NCBI RefSeq assembly: GCF_030758315.1 | Contig: NZ_CP132336.1 | Location: 434,001 to 498,000 of the forward strand | Direction of reading: 5' to 3' | DNA: 64,000 nucleotides | Source: Pararhizobium sp. IMCC3301 | GTDB taxonomy: Bacteria; Pseudomonadota; Alphaproteobacteria; Rhizobiales; GCA-2746425 | Part shown: piece after piece, positions 34,997 through 45,217 of the stretch | Position numbering within the stretch: the first letter of the stretch is position 1 | Layout: the number at the start of each line of letters is the position of its first letter | Notes under the pieces: model-generated | The model's input: only the letters and a program-made list of their open reading frames with translations | What the model was told of the DNA's origin: nothing | Databases searched by the model: none | Program-made: the position numbers and the translations under genes

Positions 34997-37447
34997 TTAT
35001 ACTTTGATCCGCTCCATCTTCGGATCATACAGCGCTGTGGTGTGGAGCTGTGCCGGAATGCGCACGGTGGCCACTTCCAGCTCATATTCGCCAGCCTCCA
35101 GAAACGCCTGATTGACGCCATCTGCATGGCGCACATAGCCATACCCGATTGACTTGCCGATTGTGTAGCCAAAGCCGCCGCTGGTGAGCCAGCCAACGCG
35201 TTCGCCGTTGCGATAAATCGTCTCCCGGCCGACCAGAATGGTCTCAGGGTCATCGACGGTGAAACAAGCCAGCATTTTCCGCACGCCTTCGCTTTTCTGC
35301 TGCTGGACCGCCTGGCGTCCCTTGAAATCGATGTTTTTTCTCAGTTTGACCGCCCAGCCAAGGCCGGCCTCCATCGGCGTGTGATCCGGTCCGATATCCG
35401 AGCCCCAGGCGCGGTAGCCCTTTTCCAGCCGCAGACTTTCAATTGCCCTGTATCCGGCGAGCGCAAGGCCGTGTTTTTCACCAATACCGGACAACAGATC
35501 ATAAACCCTGGTGGCATATTCGGTGGGCAGATGCAGCTCCCAGCCCAATTCACCCACATAGGTCACCCGAAGCGCGCGCACCGGACAGCCGCCAATACCG
35601 ATGGTTCTGACCGTGCCGAAACTGAAGGTGTCATTCGACACATCGTCGCGCGTCGCTTCCTGCAGGATCTGCCGGGAATTCGGCCCCATCAGCGAAAGCA
35701 CCGAATAGGCCGATGTCACATCCACCAATTGCGCATTGAGGCCTTGGGGAATATTGCGTGAGATCCAGTCGAAATCATGGGTCGCGAAACCGGTGCCGGT
35801 GACGATGTAATATTCATCCTCGGCAATCCGTGCCACCGTCAGATCGCATTCAATTCCGCCCTTTTCGTTGAGCATCTGCGTATAAATCAACGACCCGACC
35901 GGTTTTGCCACATCATTGGCGGCAATCCAGCTCAAAGCCGCTTCGGCATCCGGTCCCTTCAGAATGAATTTTGCAAATGAGGTCTGATCAAACAAGGCCG
36001 CCTGTTCACGCACGGCCTTGTGTTCTCGCCCGACCGCATCAAACCAGTTCTGCCGGCCGAAACTGTAGATGTCTTCGGGTTTTTCACCGGCTGAAAGATC
36101 GGCAAACCAGTTCGGACGCTCCCAACCGAGCTTTTCGCCGAAACTTGCGCCGGCGGATTTCAGAACCTCGTAGAGCGGCGATTTGCGGCATGGCCGCCCG
36201 CTGGAATGTTCCTCATTCGGCCAGGCCATGGTGTAGTGCTTGCCATAGGCTTCCAGCGTCCTTGTGCGGACCCAGTCCGTATCGAAATGCGGCCGCCCGA
36301 AGCGCCGGATATCGACCGGCCACAAATCATAGGGCGGTTCGCCCTTGTGGACCCATTCGGCCAGCGCCATGCCGGCACCACCGCCCGCCGCAATGCCATA
36401 GGCGTTGAAGCCGGCCCCGACATAAAAATTCGCCAGCTCCAGTGCCTCGCCAAGGATGAAATTTCCGTCAGGCGTGAAACTTTCCGGACCGTTGACCAGA
36501 TCCTTGATGCCGGCATGTTCAAACGCCGGAACGCGCTCCAGCGAGAGTTCCATCAATTGCTCGAAATGGTCAAAATTGGACCCCAGCAATGTGTAGTGAA
36601 AGCCGGAGGGAATGCCGTCGCTTGCCCAGGGTATCGGGTTCGGCTCATAGCCGCCCATTACCAGCCCGCCAACCTCTTCCTTGTAATAGGTCAGCCGGTC
36701 GGGATCGCGCAAGGTCGGCAGGCTCGAGGTCACACCATCAATCGGTTCGGTGATCATATATTGATGTTCCACCGACACCAGCGGCACGTTGACACCGACG
36801 CTGGCTGCCAGCGTCCGGCTCCACTGCCCGGCACAGCAAATTACAACTTCGCACTCAATGCGGCCCTTGTCTGTGATGACAGCCTTGATCCTGCCATTCT
36901 CCACTTCAATGGATTTCACTCCGGTGTCTTCAAGTATCCGCGCGCCTGCCATACGGGCGCCCTTGGCCAGCGACTGCGTGATATCGGAAGGATTGGCCTG
37001 GCCGTCGGTGGGCAGAAATGCCGCACCCACCACATCGTCAATGGTCATCAGCGGCCACAAATCCTGTGCTTCTTTCGGGGTCAGCAATTGCATATCGAGG
37101 CCGAAGGAATGCGCTGTCGTCGCCTGACGCTTGACCTCTGTCCAGCGTTCCTCGTTACAGGCCAGGCGCAGCCCGCCATTCATTTTCCAGCCGGTTGCCT
37201 GTCCGGTTTCCTGTTCCAGCCGGTCATACAGTTCAACGGAATATCCCAGCAGCTGGGTGATATTGGCGCTGGTGCGAAGTTGTCCGACCAGCCCTGCGGC
37301 GTGAAAAGTTGTGCCCGATGTCAACTTTTTGCGCTCCAGCAGAACCGTATCGCGCCATCCCAGCTTGGCCAGATGATAGGCCGTCGAACAGCCGACAATA
37401 CCACCGCCAATAATGACGGCTTTGGCTGTATTCGGAAAATCACTCAT
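34997..37447 (-). CDS. FAD-dependent dimethylglycine/sarcosine dehydrogenase-like oxidoreductase with GcvT domain (paralog 2)
   Basis: An 816-aa protein with the same architecture as the protein at 2197-4641: DAO-type FAD domain (VIIGGGIVGCSTAYHLAKLG), candidate covalent-FAD His49 in TSGTTFHAAGL, FAO_M-like middle part, then GCV_T and GCV_T_C. The N-terminal 50 residues are nearly the same as in paralog 1. The reaction should be oxidative N-demethylation with transfer of the one-carbon unit to tetrahydrofolate, in the cytoplasm. It lies downstream of a choline-kinase-like gene and a glycine-betaine-type ABC importer on the same strand, so a quaternary or tertiary N-methyl amine is the probable substrate class. 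The exact compound is unknown. Confidence 0.88.
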   Translation of the reverse strand: MSDFPNTAKAVIIGGGIVGCSTAYHLAKLGWRDTVLLERKKLTSGTTFHAAGLVGQLRTSANITQLLGYSVELYDRLEQETGQATGWKMNGGLRLACNEERWTEVKRQATTAHSFGLDMQLLTPKEAQDLWPLMTIDDVVGAAFLPTDGQANPSDITQSLAKGARMAGARILEDTGVKSIEVENGRIKAVITDKGRIECEVVICCAGQWSRTLAASVGVNVPLVSVEHQYMITEPIDGVTSSLPTLRDPDRLTYYKEEVGGLVMGGYEPNPIPWASDGIPSGFHYTLLGSNFDHFEQLMELSLERVPAFEHAGIKDLVNGPESFTPDGNFILGEALELANFYVGAGFNAYGIAAGGGAGMALAEWVHKGEPPYDLWPVDIRRFGRPHFDTDWVRTRTLEAYGKHYTMAWPNEEHSSGRPCRKSPLYEVLKSAGASFGEKLGWERPNWFADLSAGEKPEDIYSFGRQNWFDAVGREHKAVREQAALFDQTSFAKFILKGPDAEAALSWIAANDVAKPVGSLIYTQMLNEKGGIECDLTVARIAEDEYYIVTGTGFATHDFDWISRNIPQGLNAQLVDVTSAYSVLSLMGPNSRQILQEATRDDVSNDTFSFGTVRTIGIGGCPVRALRVTYVGELGWELHLPTEYATRVYDLLSGIGEKHGLALAGYRAIESLRLEKGYRAWGSDIGPDHTPMEAGLGWAVKLRKNIDFKGRQAVQQQKSEGVRKMLACFTVDDPETILVGRETIYRNGERVGWLTSGGFGYTIGKSIGYGYVRHADGVNQAFLEAGEYELEVATVRIPAQLHTTALYDPKMERIKV

Positions 37448-37459
37448 TCTGCCTCATCC

Positions 37460-38335
37460 TCAAGACTGTAAGAATAAATCGTAGGAAGCCTGGAACCCTG
37501 CCAGATTTTCCTCTGTATAGGCGGCGTAGTCGAAATCCAGATCGGAGTGCAGTTCGGAGACCATGCTCCACATGGTTTCGCGCAGCAGCGAGGCGCATTT
37601 CATGGCGCTGTAGCGATGCAGCAGATCGTCTGAAATTATCTGTTCAAAATAGTGCTCCAACAGCCAGATCTCGCTGCCTTCGCTAAGCTCGTTGTTGGAG
37701 GCAAGGCCACCCAGATCGAACAAGGGTGAATTGAAGCCGGCATAATCCCAATCGATCAGCCACATCCGCTCGCCATCATCGAGAAAATTGGCCGCCAGCA
37801 AATCATTATGGCCGAATATCAGATCAATTGGCGTCGAGGCCTGTTCCAGTTTTTCAGCCAATGACAACAGTAATGACACTCTTCCGGAATGGCGCGAGCC
37901 GCCCTCTAACAGGGTCGCGGCATAGTTCCGGACCACATGAAACACCCAGAATGTCAGCACCGGCCCGCGCAGATGCAGCGGGATTGTGCGGTGGCAGCAG
38001 CGGATCAGCGGCAGGATGCGTTCCAGCATGGCCGGATCGCTCACATCCTCGGCGGCCAGCGTTTTGCTGTCGATATAATCGAGGATCAGCACACCGGGTT
38101 CATGATAACGCACGGCAGGAGAGATGCCGGCTGCATGCGCCGCCTGGCTGGCTGCCAGTTCGTTGAACCGCATCACCTGATGCACTGGAATATCGTTTCC
38201 CAGCCGGGCAACATATTTGCGCCCGCCATCGCGCACCAGATAATTCACATTGGTAATGCCGCCGCCAAGCGCCGTGGCTTCAATCGGGCCGGACCAGAAG
38301 CGCAATGCCTGAAGCTGTTTCAAATGCTCTGTCAT
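37460..38335 (-). CDS. Choline-kinase-like phosphotransferase (APH superfamily), copy A
   Basis: A 291-aa APH/choline-kinase (LicA-like) protein. The Brenner-type catalytic motif is FGHNDLLAANFLDDG and the metal motif is LIDWDYAGFNSPLFDLGGL; together they match choline and ethanolamine kinases more than aminoglycoside kinases. VNYLVRDGGRKYVARLGND is the nucleotide-binding N-lobe. The ATG at 38335 begins the homologous part; an open frame reaches 38398 inside the permease gene. It sits between the betaine-type importer and FAD/GcvT paralog 2, with 12 bp to the latter. It presumably phosphorylates the imported alcohol or amine. A second copy is at 44263-45192. Confidence 0.85.
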   Translation of the reverse strand: MTEHLKQLQALRFWSGPIEATALGGGITNVNYLVRDGGRKYVARLGNDIPVHQVMRFNELAASQAAHAAGISPAVRYHEPGVLILDYIDSKTLAAEDVSDPAMLERILPLIRCCHRTIPLHLRGPVLTFWVFHVVRNYAATLLEGGSRHSGRVSLLLSLAEKLEQASTPIDLIFGHNDLLAANFLDDGERMWLIDWDYAGFNSPLFDLGGLASNNELSEGSEIWLLEHYFEQIISDDLLHRYSAMKCASLLRETMWSMVSELHSDLDFDYAAYTEENLAGFQASYDLFLQS

Positions 38336-38351
38336 GATCGCCCGCCCCGCC

Positions 38352-40354
<2,003 letters not shown>

Positions 40355-40358
<4 letters not shown>

Positions 40359-41380
40359 GAAGGAACCTCGCGCCCCACCAGAACATCGATGATGGTCGAG
40401 GGCCGGATCGAGCCGACCTTGCGGCCTTCGCCATCAACCACCAGAACCGGCGCGCCGCTGGCTTCCACCTGATCGGCAATCTCTTCGATACGCGCGCTGA
40501 CCAGCACGCTGTCCGGCCCGTCGACGATATCCTTCGACATCACGGAGCCGACGGTCAGCACCTTGGCTCTTGGAATGTGCCGGGTAAATTCGCTGACATA
40601 ATCGGTCGCCGGATGCAGCACCAGTTCTTCAGGAGTGGCAATCTGGATAATCTCGCCATCCTTCATGATGGCTATCCGGTCCGCCAGCCGGATGGCTTCA
40701 TCGAAATCATGAGTAATGAAGACGATGGTCTTGTGAAGCATCGATTGCAGGCGCAGAAACTCGTCCTGCATCTCGCGCCGGATCAGTGGATCAAGCGCCG
40801 AAAATGGTTCATCGAGGAACCACAATTCCGGCTCGACGGCGAGCGAGCGGGCGATCCCGACACGTTGCTGCTGACCGCCGGATAATTCGCGCGGATAATT
40901 CAACTCCCGCCCCGCCAGACCCACCAGTTCAATCACCTGCCGCGCCTTGGCCTCGCGACCGGTCTGGTCCATGCCCTGAACATCCAGCGGAAAGGCCACA
41001 TTGTCGAGAACCGTCAGATGCGGCAGCAGAGCAAAATGCTGGAACACCATGCCAAGCTTGTGGCGGCGTATCTCAATCAGTTCCCGTTCGGACATTTTGC
41101 GCAGGTCGACGCCCTCAAACAGCAACTCGCCTGCAGTCGGTTCAATCAGGCGCGAAATGCATCGCACGAGCGTCGATTTGCCGGAGCCTGACAGGCCCAT
41201 AATGACGAATATCTCGCCTTCCCGAACCTCGATATTGGCGTCCCGGACAGCACCGATCAGATGTGCCTTTTGCAGATCGTCCAGAGACGGTTTACCGCTG
41301 GTTCTGGCCAGAAAATCGCCGGCACCGTGTCCAAACAGCTTCCAGACATGCCGGCAGGCCAGTTTGACCGACTTTTCCAT
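40355..41380 (-). CDS. Glycine-betaine-type ABC transporter ATP-binding protein (ProV type)
   Basis: A 341-aa ATPase of the ProV/OpuAA family. Walker A GLSGSGKST, signature [20 protein letters not shown], Walker B LWFLDEPFSALDPLIR. The C-terminus (about 280-340) holds one CBS-like segment (VMSKDIVDGPDSVLVSAR and VVDGEGRKVGSIRPS), shorter than the CBS pair of ProV. The ATG at 41380 has GGGAG 6 nt before it; an open frame to 41473 is a less likely start. The operon order is binding protein, ATPase, permease, kinase, FAD/GcvT oxidoreductase. Confidence 0.9.
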
Positions 41381-41507
41381 ATATTCTCCCGGCAGCTCGG
41401 CGATGTCGACTTTGGAGGGTTGCCAGAGTAATTTCGACAGAGTTTTCTGTGCCGGGCGAACGACGCGCGGCACAAAAGGGTCGGCTTGGCATCAAGTGGC
41501 GTGAGCC

Positions 41508-42449
41508 CTACTTGATCCACTCTTGCCAGCGGGCCTCATTGGTTGTCATCCAGGCTGCCACGACATCTTCAAGCTTTTCCCCTTCCAGATCGACGTTGGC
41601 GACCATGTCACCCATTTCAGTATTGTCGACCGTGAAGGATTTGATGATGTCGTAAGCGCCGGGCCACTTGTCCTTGACACCACTCCAGGCCACTTTCCAG
41701 ATCGGACCGCGTGGCTTGCCGCAATCATAGGCCATGTCCGGATTGCCGCCCCAGGACGGATCGCTGTAACATTCCGCACTATAGGCCGGGAACTCAACGA
41801 ATTCGCCGTTGTATTTGGTCGGCGCCCAATGCGGTGCATAGACCCACAATACAATCGGTGCTTCGCGCTGATAGGCCGATTCCAGTTCGGCAAACAGCGC
41901 TGCATCGGTGCCCGCATGGACAACTTCAAAGTCCATCTCAAGCGCTTCGACACGTTCATCGTCAAACCCGCCCCAGGTGACTGGCCCGCCCAGATAACGG
42001 CCCTTTGGTGCGGTTTCCGAGGTCGCAAACACTTCAGCGCAGGCGTTCAACGCCTCCCAGTCAGGCAAGCCCGGACATTTCTCTTTCATGTAAATCGGAT
42101 ACCACCATTCCTCGATGGCCTGCATTCCGGTCTCACCCATATTTTCAACATTGCCGGTTCCGGTAGCCTCGTCCATTGCCTCCCGTCCGGTGGTTTCCCA
42201 GATTTCCATGGCGACATGCAGATCACCGGTTTTCAACCCGGCAAACTGGGCGATGTAATCCGCCTGGACATAATCGATGTTGTACCCTGCTTTTTTCAGC
42301 ACCTCGCCCATAATATTGGTTGTCAGAAGCTGACCGGTCCAATCATGCAGGGTCAGTTTGATCGGGTCCGTCGATTCCACTTGCGCGAGGGCGGGCATCG
42401 CTGCAAGGGAGAGCGCCCCTACAAGGCCGCATATCAATGAGTTTTTCAT
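41508..42449 (-). CDS. Glycine-betaine-type ABC transporter substrate-binding protein (ProX/OpuAC type)
   Basis: A 313-aa OpuAC-family periplasmic protein with a signal peptide (MKNSLICGLVGALSLAAMPA, cleaved after ALA near residue 22). Tryptophans in LTLHDWTGQLL, AMEIWETTG and LWVYAPHWAP are at positions where this family builds the aromatic cage for a quaternary ammonium group, so the ligand is probably a betaine-like or methylated amine. It is the first gene of a five-gene minus-strand operon and diverges from a DeoR regulator. Confidence 0.88.
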   Translation of the reverse strand: MKNSLICGLVGALSLAAMPALAQVESTDPIKLTLHDWTGQLLTTNIMGEVLKKAGYNIDYVQADYIAQFAGLKTGDLHVAMEIWETTGREAMDEATGTGNVENMGETGMQAIEEWWYPIYMKEKCPGLPDWEALNACAEVFATSETAPKGRYLGGPVTWGGFDDERVEALEMDFEVVHAGTDAALFAELESAYQREAPIVLWVYAPHWAPTKYNGEFVEFPAYSAECYSDPSWGGNPDMAYDCGKPRGPIWKVAWSGVKDKWPGAYDIIKSFTVDNTEMGDMVANVDLEGEKLEDVVAAWMTTNEARWQEWIK

Positions 42450-42554
42450 TCACGTCTCCAAGCCGATAAGTTCAAAACAAGAACTGCTGGTTCATTCACA
42501 CTTCAAAGCTTTGGCTAATTCCCCCGCCCCGTCAATATTGATGTCACACAAATT

Positions 42555-42584
42555 GTTGGTTTTTGCTGTTTTTTGTTGTTTTTT
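42555..42584. promoter_or_regulatory. Three 10-bp phased direct repeats upstream of the first DeoR gene
   Basis: GTTGGTTTTT, GCTGTTTTTT and GTTGTTTTTT start at 42555, 42565 and 42575, exactly one helical turn apart, in the 209-bp gap between the divergent ProX-type and DeoR genes. A perfect palindrome TCAATATTGA is at 42532-42541. The same half-sites with the same phasing occur before the second DeoR gene (47691-47728), so DeoR binding is likely (inference). Confidence 0.55.
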
Positions 42585-42658
42585 ATGTGGGAATAAGGCT
42601 TATCGATCCATAAAACTGGCTTCAGGTTGTGCCGCAGGCAGGCCTGTCGGAGAGAAAA

Positions 42659-43495
42659 ATGACGAGAATCCGAGCAGTGGAACCGATGTTTCAGCATACC
42701 AATCACAGGGAACGGGAAATCCTCGAAACTCTCAGGCAGCATGGCGGCTCATGCCGCATTCAATGGCTGGCCGAAACTCTCAACGTTTCAGAAGAAACCA
42801 TTCGCCGCAACGTCAAGACACTGGCCAGTGCCGGTGCCGTGCGCAAGGTTCATGGCGGCGTGCACATCATCGGAGGCCACGTTGAACAGCCCTTCAACAC
42901 AAGGTTTTCTGAAAACGCGTTTCAGAAACAGGCGATTGCAGATCATGTCGCGAAAATCATCTGCTCCGGCGACACATTGTTTCTCGATATCGGCTCCACC
43001 ACCGCCCACATCGCTGCCGCGCTGCAGAGCCATCGCGATCTGTTTGTCGTCACCAACTCAATGCTGGTGGCGCAATCCCTCGCCTCCCGCAACAACAACC
43101 GCGTGTTTCTGGCCGGCGGCGAATTGCGCGCTCATGATGGCGGCGCGTTTGGCAAGGAAGCACTTGAGTATGTCAAGCAGTTCAACGTCCAATATGCCAT
43201 TTTGTCGGTCGCCGCGATAAATGCCTCTGCCGGTTTCATGCTGCATGATATTGCGGAGGCGGAATTTTCCAGAGAAATCTCGTCCCGAGCCCGGATTCGC
43301 ATCGTTGCCGCAGACAGCGCCAAATTCAACAAATCCGGCCCCATCATTCTGTCACATCCCTCCGATTTCGATATGCTTGTCAGCGACCGGATGCCGCCGC
43401 CGGATATCTGCCGGATGCTGGCTGACAATGAAGTGGATCTGGTTCTGACAGAAGACCAGCGTGGCCAGCGCCACACGAATAACAAGGCGGGCTGA
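42659..43495 (+). CDS. DeoR/GlpR-family transcriptional repressor, copy A
   Basis: A 278-aa DeoR protein. The HTH (about 16-70) has HREREILETLRQHGG, VSEETIRRNVKTLASAGAV and the family end RKVHGG. The C-terminal DeoRC sugar-phosphate sensor domain (about 90-255) contains DTLFLDIGSTTAHIAAAL. DeoRC domains are related to sugar-phosphate isomerases and normally bind phosphorylated ligands, which fits the kinases in this cluster. The ATG at 42659 follows GGAGAG; an open frame from 42629 is less likely. It ends 3 bp before the IMPase-like gene. Confidence 0.88.
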   Translation: MTRIRAVEPMFQHTNHREREILETLRQHGGSCRIQWLAETLNVSEETIRRNVKTLASAGAVRKVHGGVHIIGGHVEQPFNTRFSENAFQKQAIADHVAKIICSGDTLFLDIGSTTAHIAAALQSHRDLFVVTNSMLVAQSLASRNNNRVFLAGGELRAHDGGAFGKEALEYVKQFNVQYAILSVAAINASAGFMLHDIAEAEFSREISSRARIRIVAADSAKFNKSGPIILSHPSDFDMLVSDRMPPPDICRMLADNEVDLVLTEDQRGQRHTNNKAG

Positions 43496-43498
43496 CTT

Positions 43499-44266
43499 AT
43501 GAATGATATGATGACAGAGGCGTTGCGCATCAGCGCTGCTGCCTGCGCCATTCCAAAACGCTATTTCCGTTCAAGTCTCTCAATTGATCAAAAAAGCGAT
43601 GAAAGCCCGGTCACCATTGTCGACCGGGAAACCGAGGAATTTCTCAGACGCGAATTGCTGGCGCAGTTTCCTGATCATGGCATCTTTGGCGAGGAATTCG
43701 GCCGCCAGAGCGGCGACAGCGCCTATGAATGGATCATCGACCCGATTGACGGCACCCGCTCCTTCATCAGCGGTAATCCGCTTTACGGCATGTTGCTGGC
43801 CTTGCTGCGCAATAGCGAACCGGTGTTCGGCATCGTGCGAATGCCGGAACTGGAAGAAGTCTATACCGGCACCAGCGGAACCGCGTTTCGCAATGGCACC
43901 GAACCGCTGGCAGTCTCTCAAACCCGCGATCTGTCGGACGCCGCCATTTACATCAATGAAGGCGAGAAAATCCACGCAGCGCACCCGGCACTGTTTCAGC
44001 GTCTCTGCAAAACCGGCCAATTGCGGCGGTTCGCCTATGATTGCTATCCCCACATGCTGCTTGCAGCCGGCCACATAGACGCGGTGATCGATTTTGACCT
44101 TCAGCCCTATGATTATCTGCCGCTGGTCTGTGTCGTGAAGGGTGCCGGCGGCATCATGACCGACTGGCAGGGCGAAAATCTGACGCTGCGCTCCGATGGC
44201 CGGGTCATCAGCGCCGCTACACCGGAACTGCACAAAACTTTACTGGAGCTGGTGCAAGCCGGCTAA
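43499..44266 (+). CDS. Inositol-monophosphatase-family phosphatase (HisN-like)
   Basis: A 255-aa magnesium-dependent phosphatase of the IMPase superfamily. Metal-binding motifs are intact: Glu-Glu in HGIFGEEFG, IDPIDGTRSFISG, and the C-terminal DFDLQPYDYLPLVCVVKGAGG in place of the usual WD-x-AA segment. The GEEFG and DPIDGTRSF forms resemble histidinol-phosphate phosphatases (HisN). It follows the DeoR repressor by 3 bp and overlaps the convergent kinase gene by 4 bp. The pairing with two choline-kinase-like enzymes suggests that it dephosphorylates an intermediate of this pathway rather than making histidine (inference). Confidence 0.85.
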   Translation: MNDMMTEALRISAAACAIPKRYFRSSLSIDQKSDESPVTIVDRETEEFLRRELLAQFPDHGIFGEEFGRQSGDSAYEWIIDPIDGTRSFISGNPLYGMLLALLRNSEPVFGIVRMPELEEVYTGTSGTAFRNGTEPLAVSQTRDLSDAAIYINEGEKIHAAHPALFQRLCKTGQLRRFAYDCYPHMLLAAGHIDAVIDFDLQPYDYLPLVCVVKGAGGIMTDWQGENLTLRSDGRVISAATPELHKTLLELVQAG

Positions 44267-45192
44267 CCGGTTCTGATCGCATCAAGTTGTTGGGCGAACT
44301 CCGGGCTTTGCATCAACGCCTTGCAGCGTTCAAACCGGTTGACAGAATAGGTCCAGAAATCATCCGCCGGGTTGTTGTCGGCATGCTGAATCAGGCCCCA
44401 CAGCGTCCATAACAGATCACACATCGCCTTGTAGACGATCATGCGGCCAAAGTCCGCGTCCGTCGGCTGGCCATCGAAATAGGCCTGCATCATCGCCTGG
44501 TCCTGCTCCTTGCTGAATTCGGCCTCGACCGACAGATCTCCCAGATCCCACATCGGGTCATTCATGCCGGAATACTCCCAGTCGACGATCCACATGCGTG
44601 TGCCATCATCGAGGAAATTTTCGCAAAGCGGATCGCAATGACACGGTGCAAGTTCCGCTGGATTGGTCGAGAGAACGTCTTTCACCGGGTGTGCCGCTTC
44701 AACAATTTCAAAATAGCCATCCGGCAGTTGAGCATCCTTTCCGGCCAGTATCTTCAGATAGTCATCAATCATCGAGAACAGCTCGAAGCGGAACCGGAAA
44801 ATTTGGCCGGATTGATGCAGCATCCTGAATGCCAGCGCTGCGCGCTGCGGCGCACCTGCCCGGCTGCGGAACAAATCCGGCGTCATGGTGACGATATTGT
44901 CGATGCACCGGCTGATCATCAGACCGGCCGCCGCATCGGCCCAGATTACCTCTGCCGAGACGCCCGCAGATGCGGCGGCCCGTGCATTGTGCAACTCCAC
45001 CGCCCGGTCGATATAATCCTCGGTGCCTTTTCCCGGAATGCGGACAATGAGTGTTTCATCGTCAAGCTCCACCCGGTGCACCAGATTGGTGAGACCGCCA
45101 AGCCGGACAATCTGATCGGCGTTCAGTGATACCTGGGAAAACCGCGGCACATTGCGAAGCGCCTGTTGAACAATTTCGGTATATTCGCTCAT
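44263..45192 (-). CDS. Choline-kinase-like phosphotransferase (APH superfamily), copy B
   Basis: A 309-aa LicA/choline-kinase-like protein. The catalytic motif is CHCDPLCENFLDDGTRMWIV and continues DWEYSGMNDPMWDLGDLSVE; LTNLVHRVELDDETLIVRIP is the N-lobe. It is clearly related to the protein at 37460-38335 but diverged. It lies 25 bp downstream of FAD/GcvT paralog 3 on the same strand, so each of the two paralogs in this region has its own kinase. The substrate is unknown; choline, ethanolamine or a hydroxylated amine are candidates. Confidence 0.86.
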   Translation of the reverse strand: MSEYTEIVQQALRNVPRFSQVSLNADQIVRLGGLTNLVHRVELDDETLIVRIPGKGTEDYIDRAVELHNARAAASAGVSAEVIWADAAAGLMISRCIDNIVTMTPDLFRSRAGAPQRAALAFRMLHQSGQIFRFRFELFSMIDDYLKILAGKDAQLPDGYFEIVEAAHPVKDVLSTNPAELAPCHCDPLCENFLDDGTRMWIVDWEYSGMNDPMWDLGDLSVEAEFSKEQDQAMMQAYFDGQPTDADFGRMIVYKAMCDLLWTLWGLIQHADNNPADDFWTYSVNRFERCKALMQSPEFAQQLDAIRTG

Positions 45193-45217
45193 GGCTTTCC
45201 CTTCATGCTTTCAGGCT

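Noticed and set aside
36206-37471. 421-aa open frame antisense to FAD/GcvT paralog 2
   Set aside because: Same reason; a similar antisense frame occurs in paralog 3 (46736-47581), showing it is a by-product of the shared coding sequence.
41523-42440. 305-aa open frame antisense to the ProX-type gene
   Set aside because: It is fully covered by a gene with signal peptide and family motifs; the antisense product has no recognisable features.
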